A DNA stretch of 64,000 bases from Solimonas sp. (GCA_030149365.1 JASBRP010000004.1:124001-188000); one strand, 5' to 3'. Shown: positions 8,513-19,100, counted from the stretch's first letter. Numbers and translations: made by a program. The notes: a model not told the origin generated them from the sequence alone.

Positions 8513-8797
8513 TTATCCCGGAATGTTCGCGGCCAGGAAGTCGGCGATCTGGCCGATGGACAGGTCGTCGACGTAGCGGCCGTCCTTCATCAGCAGCTTC
8601 TCGAACGGCAGCTTGCCGCCGACGATGTCTTCCTGGATCGCCACGATCAGCTGGATGATGTCGATGGACTCGAAGCTGAGGTCGCCCAGCAGCTTGCTGC
8701 TGCGGTCCATTTCACCGTCGAATTCGTTGTCCCAGTCCTGGGTGAAATCCTTCAGCAGCGAGATCAGCTTGGTGACGTAGATGTCGGACTTGCTCAT
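8513..8797 (-). CDS. Free-standing acyl carrier protein
   Basis: A 94-residue acidic protein with the carrier-protein attachment motif GDLSFESIDIIQLIVAIQE. Ser44 takes the place of the 4'-phosphopantetheine serine (ESI instead of the common DSL). A predicted four-helix fold and the conserved hydrophobic spacing around helix II agree. It is the last gene of the megasynthase operon, 28 bp after the acyltransferase. A free ACP besides the five ACPs of the large synthase suggests a separate starter, extender or transfer step, perhaps presenting an acyl chain to the adjacent hexapeptide acyltransferase. Phosphopantetheinylation could be supplied by the fused PPTase at 11262. Confidence 0.88.
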   Translation of the reverse strand: MSKSDIYVTKLISLLKDFTQDWDNEFDGEMDRSSKLLGDLSFESIDIIQLIVAIQEDIVGGKLPFEKLLMKDGRYVDDLSIGQIADFLAANIPG

Positions 8798-8825
8798 GGC
8801 GTGGGGCGTGTTGTCGTAGTTGATT

Positions 8826-9626
8826 TCAGGGCCAGGTGTACAGCGGCTGCGGCAGGCGCTCCGGACGGAACTTCACCTGGTAGCGCACCTTGTGCAGGCG
8901 CCAGGTCTCCGGCTGCAGCTCCTGCAGGCGGCCCTCGGCGAGGCGCTGCTCCAGACCCTCCAGCGAGGCCTCGATGCGGCTGTAGTCCAGTTCGTTCTTG
9001 TGTGGTGCCAGATTGTAGCGCCACCACTGCAGCTTCAGCAGGCGCTCGACGGTCTTCTCGTCGAAGCGCAGGCGGGTGACCTTGGCCGGCTGGCCGACCA
9101 CGATGGAGTAGGGCGGCACGTCGCGTGTGACCAGCGCATGCGCCGCCACCACCGCCCCGTCGCCGATCTTCACGCCGCGCTTGATGAACGCGCCGGCGCC
9201 GATCCACACGTCATGGCCGATCTCGGTGAACTCGCGGTTGACCTCGCGCTTGGACACCGTGGTCAGGTCCTTGAAGTCCTGGAACACGGCGAAGGGCGGG
9301 AAGTCCTCCGGCGAACAGAAGGCGAAGGTGTGCGTCGACAGGCCGTCGGTGGGGTGCTCGTAGGGCCCTACGATGGCGGCCTCCGCGATGGAGCAGTAAC
9401 GGCCCACGCGGGTGTCGTACAGGCTGCTGGTGTACATGCCGTTGACATAGGAGAACGCGCCGAAGCTGCAGTTCTTGATCCGCCGCGGCGCGAACAGGTA
9501 GCTCGGCCGCTCGAAGTCGATCACGCCATAGAGGCCGGTGGCCCCCATGGCTTCCATGCCGAGATCGAGCAACTGCTCCGACGTCAGGGTTCCTTCGTCG
9601 GAGGGCTTGGCGGCTTCCGCACTCAC
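8826..9626 (-). CDS. Hexapeptide-repeat (left-handed beta-helix) acyltransferase, CatB/Vat-like
   Basis: About 266 residues. The centre and end show left-handed beta-helix repeats and the xenobiotic-acetyltransferase pattern: GPYEHPTDGLSTHTFAF (catalytic-His region), then IGHDVWIGAGAFIKRGVKIG, DGAVVAAHALVTRDVPPYS and VVGQPAKVTRLRFDE, ending in LLKLQWW. Such enzymes O- or N-acylate small hydroxyl or amino compounds using acetyl- or acyl-CoA/ACP. The GTG at 9626 overlaps the TGA of the upstream phosphodiesterase (GTGA), indicating translational coupling; the frame is open further upstream but reads arginine-rich nonsense. As part of the operon it probably decorates the synthase product. Confidence 0.8.
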   Translation of the reverse strand: MSAEAAKPSDEGTLTSEQLLDLGMEAMGATGLYGVIDFERPSYLFAPRRIKNCSFGAFSYVNGMYTSSLYDTRVGRYCSIAEAAIVGPYEHPTDGLSTHTFAFCSPEDFPPFAVFQDFKDLTTVSKREVNREFTEIGHDVWIGAGAFIKRGVKIGDGAVVAAHALVTRDVPPYSIVVGQPAKVTRLRFDEKTVERLLKLQWWRYNLAPHKNELDYSRIEASLEGLEQRLAEGRLQELQPETWRLHKVRYQVKFRPERLPQPLYTWP

Positions 9627-11224
9627 TCCATGTAGCCCAGCATCTGCAGCTGTTCGATGATCTGCTGCTTCTCGCCCTGGTCCATCTCTTCCTTGAGTTC
9701 CTTCTTGGCCGGCGGCTTGGTGCGGGCGCCCTTCTTGATCGGGTGCGCGGCGAGCCATTCGGCCTCGAAGAAGGTCTCGGCCGGCTTGCCCTCGAAGTCC
9801 GTGGGGATCGCCAGACCGAGGCTGTGCAGCAGGGTGGGGGCCACGTCCACGATCTGGCGGCGTTCGACCATGCCGCTGGCGGCGATGCCGGGGCCGCAGG
9901 CCATGAAGATGCCGTCCGGGTGATGCGTGCCGATCGCGGCCGGGCGATGGGCCACCACCGGCTCGAAGTTGCGGATGGAGACGAAGCCGTGGTCGCTCAA
10001 CACCAGGGTCAGGTCCGGCGCGCGCTTCATGTGCTGGCCGGCGAACCAGTCCTCGCGCTTGAGCACGTCGATCACCACCGGCTTGCCGGTCTTGGGATCG
10101 GTGATGGTGTAGAGGTCGGCGATCAGCTTCTCGCGGAAGGACTCGTAGTCCTCGGGCTTGATGCCGGCGTCGCCCGGCTTCTCGGCCACGCGGATGACGA
10201 TGCCGTTGGACGACGGCGTCTGGCAGTAGGCCAGGGTCTTGGACCAGTCGAGGTTGGCGAAGTCGGAGGCGTCGCGGCGCACGGCCTGCTCGCTGCCGTC
10301 GTTCTTGCCCCAGGTGAGATAGCCCTTCTCGCCGAGGAAGGTGTTGATGCGCAGCACGAAGTTGCTGGCGGTGAAGCCGTGGTCGGAGGCGAAGAACACC
10401 TGCGTGTCCGGGCCCGCCATGGTCACCAGCTTCTCGATGTAGCCGTCGAGGTTGTTGAAGTACTCGAGGCAGACCTCGCGCATCTCCTTGTCATGGCCCT
10501 GCGGGTCCTTGGGCAGCAGGTCCTTGTCCAGCCAGGGCCAGGCCTGGTGCTGGATCTTGTCGGTGCCGTCGAACATCACCGCCATCAGGTCCGGCTTGTC
10601 GCTGCCGAGGATGTACTCGGCGACCTTGAACCACTGCTCTTCGCGCGGCAGGTGGTAGCGCACCCACTTGGCGGTCTCGGTGGCCGAGAGCGATTCCATG
10701 GCCTGCTTTTCCTTGTCGAAGTCCCAGGCCAGTTCCTTGGGATCGAAGCCCGGCACGTCGGTCTTGATGCGCTCGAACAGCTCGCGCGGATGCGTGTTGC
10801 GGCGCAGGTGCTTGGCGGGGATGAAGCCCGGCACGATCGAGCCGTTGATGCCCTCCGGCGCCGGCGCGGTCAGCGGGAAGTTCAGCGCGGCGATCTTCTT
10901 GTCCTTGCGCGAGGCGATCGACCAGATCGTCTCGGCGTCGACGTCGCGCGCGTCATACAGTGTCCAGTAGACCTCGGCGCCGTGGTCCTCGGCGCGGATG
11001 AACTCGAACACACCGTGCTCGCCCGGGCCCTTGCCGGTCATGATGCTGGTCCAGGCCGGCGGGGTCAGCGGGTTGGGCGTGGAGCGCAGCTTGGCGCGCA
11101 CGCCCTTCTTCATCAGCGAGGCCAGGAAGGGCATGGTCACACCCTCGCCCGGCAGGTCGCGGGTCATTTCATCCAGCACGGTGAAGGTGCAGCCGTCGAG
11201 GCCAATGAACAGGGTCGTCGTCAT
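9623..11224 (-). CDS. Alkaline-phosphatase-superfamily phosphodiesterase / nucleotide-pyrophosphatase-like
   Basis: A 533-residue cytoplasmic-looking protein with no signal peptide. Features of the type I phosphodiesterase family are intact: metal Asp in LFIGLDGCTF (D10), nucleophile Thr in NPLTPPAWTSIMTG (about T54) followed by GPGEHGV, MFDGTDKIQHQAW, the FFASDHGF metal pair and the late metal His in GTHHPDGIFMACGPG. Relatives cleave phosphodiester, phosphonate or sulfate monoester bonds. Its position, 37 bp after the second megasynthase and coupled to the acyltransferase, argues for a role in making or processing a phosphorylated lipid or polyketide head group. The ATG at 11224 begins the conserved strand; upstream in-frame codons are implausible. 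Confidence 0.85.
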   Translation of the reverse strand: MTTTLFIGLDGCTFTVLDEMTRDLPGEGVTMPFLASLMKKGVRAKLRSTPNPLTPPAWTSIMTGKGPGEHGVFEFIRAEDHGAEVYWTLYDARDVDAETIWSIASRKDKKIAALNFPLTAPAPEGINGSIVPGFIPAKHLRRNTHPRELFERIKTDVPGFDPKELAWDFDKEKQAMESLSATETAKWVRYHLPREEQWFKVAEYILGSDKPDLMAVMFDGTDKIQHQAWPWLDKDLLPKDPQGHDKEMREVCLEYFNNLDGYIEKLVTMAGPDTQVFFASDHGFTASNFVLRINTFLGEKGYLTWGKNDGSEQAVRRDASDFANLDWSKTLAYCQTPSSNGIVIRVAEKPGDAGIKPEDYESFREKLIADLYTITDPKTGKPVVIDVLKREDWFAGQHMKRAPDLTLVLSDHGFVSIRNFEPVVAHRPAAIGTHHPDGIFMACGPGIAASGMVERRQIVDVAPTLLHSLGLAIPTDFEGKPAETFFEAEWLAAHPIKKGARTKPPAKKELKEEMDQGEKQQIIEQLQMLGYME

Positions 11225-11261
11225 GATCGTGTCTTCGGAAAAGGAAGTTCTGTAGGAATGT

Positions 11262-14200
11262 TCAGGCTGCCGGCCATGTTGCTGCCCGTGGCGCTGCGGT
11301 GACGCACAGCGCCAGCATGGCCTGACCGGCTTCGGCATGCAGGGCGATATCGTAATCCTGACCGTTGTAGCGCACCCGCGCCATCTGCGGACCACCCAGG
11401 CGGTTGTCCAGGTGCGCGGCAACCACTTGCCAGTCCTGTGGACGGCCGTTCAGTCCCGTGCCGGCAGCCTTGGCGGCGGCTTCCTTGGCGCACCACAGGG
11501 CCAGCACGATACGGCTGCGCTCGGCCCCTTCGGCACCCTGGAACCAGACCTGTTCGGCGGCTGAGAAACCGCCGACGGCCACGTCCTCGGTGCGCAGGTT
11601 GTCGGCGCGCTGGTAGTCCAGGCCCAGGGCCACGCTCGGGTCGCTGGCCACGGCGTAGGCCCAGCGCTGGCTGTGCGCGATCGACAGCGCCGGCGCGGCC
11701 ATCTGCGGCAGGGCCGGGCAGCGCACCAGCGGCCGGCCGTTGGCGTCGGAGTCGATCTCGACGTCGGCCGGCGACAGCTCGGTGCCGCCGCGCAGGCGGT
11801 ACCAGTCGCGCGCGGCGTCCTTGGCGGCGAGGCGGCCCATCAGCCACTCCTCGCGGCGCGGGCCCTGCTGTGGCAGCGCGTTGAAGATCGCGCGCTCACG
11901 GCGGCTCAGCACCATGTGGGCCAGCATGCGCTTCCAGATCGTGCCGCCTTCGTCGAGCGTGCCTTCCGGCAGCGGCTCGATGCGGCGCAGGCACAGCTCG
12001 GCCGGCAACTGGCCGGCCATGGCCGTCTCCGACAGGCGCGCATGGCCCGGGTCGAGACGGAAGCCGAAGAAGCGCTCGTCGCCGCTGAACACGCGATCGT
12101 CCCAGCCCTCGGCACGCAGCAGCAGGCGGCCGTCGGCGCCGATCACGTCCCAGCGCGCTTCCAGCACCGTGGGGCTGGGCAGCGTGATGGCGCCGTGGCA
12201 GGCATAGCGCAGGCCCGGGGCCGGCGGCGGGGCGTAGAGCGACAGGCGCCGCACGCGGAAGGGGAAGCAGTTGGGCACGCCCGGGTTGCGCTCGCGCAGC
12301 CAGAAGCCGGCGAGCTGGCCGGCGGCGTCGAGCATCGCGGCGTCGAGCTGGAAGCGCGGCGTGGTCGTGCCGGCGAAGTAGTCGTGCACCGGGATCGTGG
12401 TCAGCTCGGCGACGATGCCCTGCTCGCCGTAGCTGTCCAGGCGCGTCACGCCCTGCAGGCGCGGTCCGTGGAACATGCCGTGCTGGTAGAGCTGGCCCGG
12501 CAGGTGGATGTGCGGCGGCTTGAGCCCTGCGGACGGCAGCGGTTGCGGTGCCGGTGCAGCGAGGTAGGCGGGTGCCAGCAGCACCGTGCCTTCGAACACC
12601 AGCAGGCCGCCGGGTGTGCTGCCCTCACCGAGCAGGAACACGCGACAGGCGATGGCGTCGGGATTGCCCGGCGCCGCCTCGGCCAGCACGCGCAGCGTGA
12701 TGGCGCCGTCGTCCAGCGACAGCCAGCGGCTGCCGCGGGCGTTCTCGATGGCCGACACCACGCGGTCATTGCGGCCGCTGAGGCGCATCGCGGCCTCGGC
12801 GATCAGCTCCATGCTGTAGGTGAAGGGAATCACCGGCAGGCCGGTCAGTGCCGGGTCTGCCGCGCTGGGCGCATCGCCCAGGGTGTGGTCGCGCAAGAAC
12901 AGGTCCTGCTCGATGGTGTAGCGGCGCTCCGACGTCAACTTGCCGGCCGAAAGCTGCACCGGGCCCAGCAGCGGGAAGGCCGGATCGAAACCGACCGGTG
13001 CTGCCACCGCTGTGGCCGCGACAGCCTGCGGCATCGCGGGCGCGGCACTGCTGGCCAGCCCCAGTACGCGGGCCTGGCTGTCGAGGAAGTCCTGCATCAG
13101 CGAGAAGTGCGCGTTGAGCGCCGTCATGCGCGGATCACTGGAGATCGCCGGCGTGTGCATGGCCGCCGGCATCGGCGCGGCCACGGCAGCGGGTGCGGCG
13201 GCAGGTGCCGGGATGCTGGCTGGTATCACGGGCGCGGCGGCCTGAGGCAGCGGCTTCTTCCATTCCTCCGGCAACTGCCAGACCGGGTTCACCAGCTTCA
13301 TGCGCGGCGCCAGCTTGGCGGCCGGCTTGGGCTCGCCCATCAGGTCGAGGTCGGCGATCTTGCGGTGCGCGAACAGGCGCGAGGGGTCGAAGCTGACGCC
13401 GGCGGCGAACAGCTGCGCCAGGGTCTGGTGCAGGTGCGCCATGCCCGGCTTGCGGCGGCTGTTGCTGGACACCGCCAGCACGTCGTCCTTGCCGCGCAGG
13501 GTGTCGCCGACGAAGGAGGTCAGATTGCCGCTGGGGCCCACCTCGAGGAACACGCGGTAGCCGTCCTCGTAGAGGCGCAGGATGGTCTCGGTGAAGCGCA
13601 CCGGGTGTTCCCACTGGCGCGCGGCCAGCTCGCGGATGCCATCGGCATCGGTGGGGAAGGGCGCGCAGGTCGAGGCACTGTAGACCGTGGTCGTGCCGGG
13701 GCCGAGATCCAGGGTCTTGAAGTAGCCGCGGAAGGCATCGGCCAGCGGCTTGAACAGCGCGGTGTGGTAGGCGCGGCCGAAGGGCAGCTCCTGGCAGATT
13801 GCGCCCTCGGCGCTGAGTTGCTCGTGCAGCTTGTGCGCGGCCTCGGGCGGCCCGAACAGCACCAACTGGTTGGGGCAGTTGTCCATCGCCAGGTGCATCT
13901 CGCCCAGGTCGGCGAGCAGGGCTTCGCGCAGCGCCGGCGTCAGGCCGCCGATGGTCAGCAGCGAGCCTTCGGTGATCTTCCCGGCGGCATCCAGCTCATT
14001 GAAGATGCGGTTGAACACCTGCACCGCGTCGGCGGTCTCGGCGCGGTGGCGCACCCGGTTCATGCCGGCGGCGGTCAGCACGGTGTTCTCGCCGGTGCTG
14101 TGGCCGAGCATGGCATCCGGCGCAAAGCCGAGATCCTGCAGCAGCGCGTGCAGGCCGAGGCTGGCGGCAAACACGCCCTCCGCGGCCACGTCCATCTCGT

Positions 14201-16109
14201 AGAGGCGTGCTTCCAGCGCCTTGCGGGCCTCGTCGCTGAGCACCGTCGGCGGCGGCAGCAGGGCCGGCACGCGCGAGGGGCTGCCGCGGCGATTGGCGTT
14301 CTCCTCGATGAAGTCGAACCAATCGCGCAGCTGCGGGAACTGCACGCAGAGGTCGGCCAGCATGTTGGGGTACTGCGAGCCCTCGCCCGGGAACACCAGG
14401 CACAGCTTGCCGGCGACGTCGCCGGCCCCGTAGTTGATGCCGGCGCGGGTCTTGAACGGCTTGACGTCCGGCCGCTCGATCTTCTCGATGGCCTGGTTCA
14501 GCTTGCGTTCCAGCTCGGCGGCGTCGGCGCAGACGATGGCCAGGCGGTAGGGGCCACGGCCGTAGGTGCCACAGGCCTTGGCGACCTCCGGCAGCGTCGC
14601 GGTCTTCAGGTGAGCCAGCGCGGCGTGGGCGCGCTGCAGCAGCTCCTCGCGCGATTCGGCTGCCATGGCCACCAGCTCGGAGTCGCTGGGCGCGTGCAGC
14701 ACCTGCACCTGTACCGGACGGTGCTCGCGGTATTCCTCGAGGATGATGTGCGAGTTGATGCCGCCGAAGCCGAAGGCATTGACGCCGGCGCGGCGCGGAT
14801 GCGCCTTGCCGTGCAGCCAGGGCCGGGTCTCGGTGTTGAGGTAGAACGGCGTCTTCTCCAGGCCCAGTTCCGGGTCGGGGACGTCACAGAGCATCGGCGG
14901 CAGCACCTTGTGGTGCAGCGCCAGCGCGGTCTTGATCAGGGCCGCGCCGCCGGAGGCCGGCATGCAGTGGCCGATCATCGACTTGACCGCGGTGATGGCG
15001 ATCTCCGGATCACGGCCGCGCGTGCCGAAGATGCTGGTCAGCGACTCGATCTCGGTCTTGTCGCCCACCGCGGTGCCGGTGCCGTGCGCCTCGATCAGGT
15101 CGATCGTCATCGGGTCTATGCCGCTGCTCTGGTAGGCGCGGCGCATGGCCAGGATCTCGCCTTCCAGGCGCGGCGCCAGCAGGCCCTTGGCGCGGCCGTC
15201 GCTGGCGGTGCCGATGCCGCGGATCACCGCGTAGATCTTGTCGCCGTCGCGCTCGGCGTCGGCGCGGCGCTTGAGCACCATCATGCCGATGCCCTCGCCC
15301 AGCAGCGTGCCGTCCGAGTCCTTCTGGAAGGGGCGGATGCGGTCGCGCGAAAGCGCGCCGATGCGGCAGAACTGGATGAACAGCTGCGGTGGCGTGTGCA
15401 CCTGCGCACCACCGGTGATGATGAGGTCGCAGCGGCCGCTGTTGAGCTCGGCCACGGCCTGTTCCACCGCGATCAGCGTGGAAGCGCAGGCGGCGTCGAC
15501 GATGTAGCTAGGCCCCATCAGGTTGAGGCGGTTGGCGATCAGGCCGGCGATGACATTGGGCGTCAGCACGCCGATGTGCTCGGCGTTGAACGGCGGCAGC
15601 TGCGTCTTGAGCGCGTCCTGCAGCCGCAGGATGTCGCCCTCGTTGAAGTCCGGGCGCAGGCCGCGCACCAGGTCCATGGCCTGGTCGAGGAAGCAGTTGC
15701 GCGACATCAGCCCGGCCATGCCACGGTTGCCGTAGGTGCCGCGCGCGATGATCACGCCGCCACGCTCGCGGTCGAAGGGCTTGTGCAGGTAGCCGGCGTC
15801 GTCCAGTGCCTCGTGCGCGACTTTCAGCGCCAGCATGTGGTCCGGGTCCGAACCCGCCGCGACATTCGGCATCACGCCGTAGTCCTGCGGATTGACCCGC
15901 GCATGCTCGCCCAGGAAGCCGCCGCGCGTGGTGTAGATGCGGTCCTCACGCGTGCTGTTGGGTTCGAAGTAGGGTCCGACCCAATCCGGCTCGCCCAGGC
16001 TGGTAGCGTCAACCTTGTCGAGGATGTTCTGCCAGTACTGCCGGGCGTTGGACGCGCCCGGGTAGATGCCGGCGAGGCCTACGATCGCGATATCAAGCTG
16101 CTGACTCAT
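11262..16109 (-). CDS. Multidomain synthase: KS - AT - DH - phosphopantetheinyl transferase
   Basis: A 1615-residue synthase. The ketosynthase (1-460) has Cys208 (VDAACAST), His342 (EAHGTGT) and Lys376/His381 (VKSMIGH), so it looks active and is not a chain-length factor. The acyltransferase (about 565-890) has LVFPGEGSQYP, Ser671 in GHSTGE and His782 in GRAYHTALF. After an Ala/Pro linker (950-1050) a double-hot-dog dehydratase (1060-1345) has His1075 (FLRDHTLG) and Asp1261 (AAMLDAAGQ). The end (about 1395-1605) is an Sfp-type PPTase: EWLMGRLAAKDAARDW, LSIAHSQRWAYAVAS, LGLDYQ and LWCAKEAAAKAAG. No ACP is present, so it must work on ACPs in trans, most likely those of the 3103-residue partner whose stop directly precedes its ATG. 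The fused PPTase probably activates the cluster's ACPs. Confidence 0.93.
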   Translation of the reverse strand: MSQQLDIAIVGLAGIYPGASNARQYWQNILDKVDATSLGEPDWVGPYFEPNSTREDRIYTTRGGFLGEHARVNPQDYGVMPNVAAGSDPDHMLALKVAHEALDDAGYLHKPFDRERGGVIIARGTYGNRGMAGLMSRNCFLDQAMDLVRGLRPDFNEGDILRLQDALKTQLPPFNAEHIGVLTPNVIAGLIANRLNLMGPSYIVDAACASTLIAVEQAVAELNSGRCDLIITGGAQVHTPPQLFIQFCRIGALSRDRIRPFQKDSDGTLLGEGIGMMVLKRRADAERDGDKIYAVIRGIGTASDGRAKGLLAPRLEGEILAMRRAYQSSGIDPMTIDLIEAHGTGTAVGDKTEIESLTSIFGTRGRDPEIAITAVKSMIGHCMPASGGAALIKTALALHHKVLPPMLCDVPDPELGLEKTPFYLNTETRPWLHGKAHPRRAGVNAFGFGGINSHIILEEYREHRPVQVQVLHAPSDSELVAMAAESREELLQRAHAALAHLKTATLPEVAKACGTYGRGPYRLAIVCADAAELERKLNQAIEKIERPDVKPFKTRAGINYGAGDVAGKLCLVFPGEGSQYPNMLADLCVQFPQLRDWFDFIEENANRRGSPSRVPALLPPPTVLSDEARKALEARLYEMDVAAEGVFAASLGLHALLQDLGFAPDAMLGHSTGENTVLTAAGMNRVRHRAETADAVQVFNRIFNELDAAGKITEGSLLTIGGLTPALREALLADLGEMHLAMDNCPNQLVLFGPPEAAHKLHEQLSAEGAICQELPFGRAYHTALFKPLADAFRGYFKTLDLGPGTTTVYSASTCAPFPTDADGIRELAARQWEHPVRFTETILRLYEDGYRVFLEVGPSGNLTSFVGDTLRGKDDVLAVSSNSRRKPGMAHLHQTLAQLFAAGVSFDPSRLFAHRKIADLDLMGEPKPAAKLAPRMKLVNPVWQLPEEWKKPLPQAAAPVIPASIPAPAAAPAAVAAPMPAAMHTPAISSDPRMTALNAHFSLMQDFLDSQARVLGLASSAAPAMPQAVAATAVAAPVGFDPAFPLLGPVQLSAGKLTSERRYTIEQDLFLRDHTLGDAPSAADPALTGLPVIPFTYSMELIAEAAMRLSGRNDRVVSAIENARGSRWLSLDDGAITLRVLAEAAPGNPDAIACRVFLLGEGSTPGGLLVFEGTVLLAPAYLAAPAPQPLPSAGLKPPHIHLPGQLYQHGMFHGPRLQGVTRLDSYGEQGIVAELTTIPVHDYFAGTTTPRFQLDAAMLDAAGQLAGFWLRERNPGVPNCFPFRVRRLSLYAPPPAPGLRYACHGAITLPSPTVLEARWDVIGADGRLLLRAEGWDDRVFSGDERFFGFRLDPGHARLSETAMAGQLPAELCLRRIEPLPEGTLDEGGTIWKRMLAHMVLSRRERAIFNALPQQGPRREEWLMGRLAAKDAARDWYRLRGGTELSPADVEIDSDANGRPLVRCPALPQMAAPALSIAHSQRWAYAVASDPSVALGLDYQRADNLRTEDVAVGGFSAAEQVWFQGAEGAERSRIVLALWCAKEAAAKAAGTGLNGRPQDWQVVAAHLDNRLGGPQMARVRYNGQDYDIALHAEAGQAMLALCVTAAPRAATWPAA

Positions 16110-19100
16110 TTATGCGCGATCCGACGGCGGGTTCGACTTCACCGCGGCCGCTGCTTGTCCGCCGAGGCGGTTCAGGGCCGCGCTCATGGTGGCCTCGCAG
16201 TGGCGCAGCTCCAGGCGTACGCGCCCGGCGTCGTCTAGGTAGAGCGCGTCGTAGACCATGGCCGAGTCGTGCGGTGCCGGCAGCAGGCGCAGCGCCAGGC
16301 GCAGGGTCTTGGGTAGCGGCTCGTTGCCGTAGCGCCGCACGCTGGCGAAGCTGGAGGGCAGCGCCGTCATGTTGCGGTTGAGGCGCGACCAGACGATGGC
16401 CATCTGCGGCGCAACGTCGCAGAGGCCCGGATCGAACAGCCAGCTTCCGTCAGCATTGGCGAGCCACTCCGCCGGTTGGCTCGGGCGCACGCGTGCGTCG
16501 AGGCCGTCCGGCGCCACCAGCGGAATCTCGCTGGCGAGCTGGAAGCGCGGACCGTGGAACAGGAAGTGGGCGTAGGCGTCGCTGGCGGCGAAGGACTTGC
16601 CGCCGCTCAACGCCGCGACGTCGGCCTGCGGGGCCTCCGGCATCTTCTGCGCCAGCACCGCGGTGGCGCGGTAGAACGGCAGCTTCTTCGCTGGGTCGAT
16701 CATCTCCACCGTGATGGTCTGGCCGTTGAGGTCGGAGTGCGAGGAGGCGCGGGCACGCAACTGCACCGTGCGCTTGCCGCTGTTGACCTCGGGGTCGAGC
16801 ATCACGCTGTTGAGCTGGCGCAGGTCGCGCATCTCCACCACCTGCCAGCCCGGCCAGGCCGCGGTGACGAACTGCGACATCCACTCCAGCGCGCCGGTGG
16901 CGGGCAACACGCCCTTGCCGTCGATGCGGTGATCCAGCAGGTAGGGGTCGGAGGACAGGCAGAACTCGTGGTCCACCATCATGTTGCCGCCCGGGCCCAT
17001 GCGCGGCGCGGACTGCATGAAGGGCAGGCCGCTGGGCTGCGCGGCGGGCGCGGCGGCTGGCGTTTCGGCGCTGTCCTGCTCGGGCTTGTACCAGGGACCG
17101 GCGCCGGCCACGATCTCCACGTCGTTGCGCGGGCCGTAGGCGATCTCGTCCAGGAAGAAACGGCGGCCCGAAGGCACCGGGATGGCCTCGATGCCGCGCT
17201 CCTTGAAGGCGCGACGCACGCCCTCGCTGGCCATGCCGGCATCCCAGGGACCCCAGTTGACGGCGATCACGCGGGTCTGCGGCCACTCGCGGTGCAACTG
17301 CCAGGCGAGGCGGTTGAGCGTCTCGTTGGCGGCGGCATAGTCGCTCTGGCCGCGGTTGCCGTAGCGGCCGGCCACCGAGGTGAAGAAGGCCAGCAGCTTG
17401 AGGCTCTGCGGCTTCAGGCGCTGCGACAGCAGGAAGGCGGCGTCGAGCTTGGTGCCCAGTACGCGCTCGAAGGACTCCGCCGTCTTGTCGACGAACAGCT
17501 TGTCCTCGATCACGCCGGCGCCGTGCAGCACGGCGTCGATGTTGCCGTACTTGGCATAGAGGCTGTCGATCAGGCCACCGAAGGCGGCTTCGTCGCGCAC
17601 GTCGCAGGCCAGGTACTCGACCTTGGCGCCGGCGGCGCCGAGCTTGGCCAGGTTGGCGCGGATCTCGCGGTCCACCAGGATGCGCGAGACCTCGCGGTCG
17701 ATCTCCACCGGCTTGGGCTTCTCGCCGCGGGCCATGCGCGCCTTCAGCAGCGCGCCCTTGAGCTGCGCGGCGTCGGTGTAGGCCGTGGTCTCGGCGGATT
17801 CCGGCGCCGGTGCCGCGGTGCGGCCCAGCAGCACCAGGCGCATGCCCGGACGTACCAGTTCCTCGACGATCTCGGCGGTGATGCCGCGCGCGCCGCCGGT
17901 GACCAGCACCACCCAGTCGCCGCTCGGGATCACCGAGGCGGGGAAGGGGCTGGCGGTCAGCGTCTGGCTGGCGGTGACGCTGCCGTGGCGCACCGTGCCG
18001 ACATAACCCACCTCGGGCTCGCGGCAATCGGAGGCCAGTTCGTCCACCAGCAGGCGGGCGATGTCCTCGTCGGACTGGCCGTCGAAGTCCACCGCGCGCA
18101 TCAGCGACTGCGGGTACTCGTAGCGCAGGCAGTTGAAGACGCCGTTGGCAGCGCCGCCGGAAGCGGCACCCTTGCCGACGGAATCGCGGCCGAAGGTGCC
18201 GCCGAAGCGGCTGGCGCCAACGATGCGGGCCGTCTCCAGGTCGCTCTCCAGGGCCTTGAGACCGTGGTAGAGGCTCAGGGCATCCAGCGAATAGCGCGCC
18301 TTCCAGTCGGCGAGGTTGCCGATCTTGCGGCGGTCCAGCCCGCTGATCTGCAGCAGGGCCTTGGCCGGGCCGTGCTTGCTGCGGGCCGCGGCGATGGCGG
18401 CCTGCAGCTTGGCGGGATCACTGTCGCTGACGTGTACCGGCGTCATGCCGCGCGACTTCAGCTCGGCGGCCACCAGCTTGGCCACCGGCATCGAATCGCC
18501 GAGCACGATCGCCAGGCCCGCGAGCTTGCTGCTCGCGGCGGGCAGCGGCGCGGGGCGCGACTTGATCACGTAGCGCGGGGTCGGGGCCGTCGGCGCCGCA
18601 GGCGCGGCGGCCTTGGCCGCGGGTGCAGCGGCGACGCTCACGGTGACAGGGGCGGGTGCCGCGGCCGGGGCCTGCAGGCTGTCGAGGGCCTGCAGGATCG
18701 CGCTCAGCGTCTTGGCTTTGGTGTAGCGCTCCATGCTGGCCTGCATCTGCGCGCCGAGTTCGGCGGGCAGGGCCTTCTGGAAGGCACCGAGGATTTCCAC
18801 GCGCTTGATCGAGTCGATGCCGAGGTCGGCTTCGAGATCGGCGTCCATGCCCAGCATTTCCGGCGGGTAGCCGGTGCGCTCGGCGACGATGCCGGTGAGC
18901 AGCGCGCCGAAGTCGATGCGGGTGGCAGGAGCGGCGACACTGACGCTCACCGCCACCGGGGCCGGCGCGGCCGCAGGGGACAGGCGCTGCATCTCGGCGA
19001 CGATGGCGGCCAGGGTCTTGGCCTTGGTGAAGCGTTCCATGGTGGACTGCATCTGCGCGCCGAGTTCGGCGGGCAGGGCCTTCTGGAAGGCGCCGAGGAT

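Noticed and set aside
11673-16238. A 1521-codon plus-strand open frame opposite the second synthase
   Set aside because: Same cause: a shadow of the KS-AT-DH-PPTase gene with no motifs of its own.
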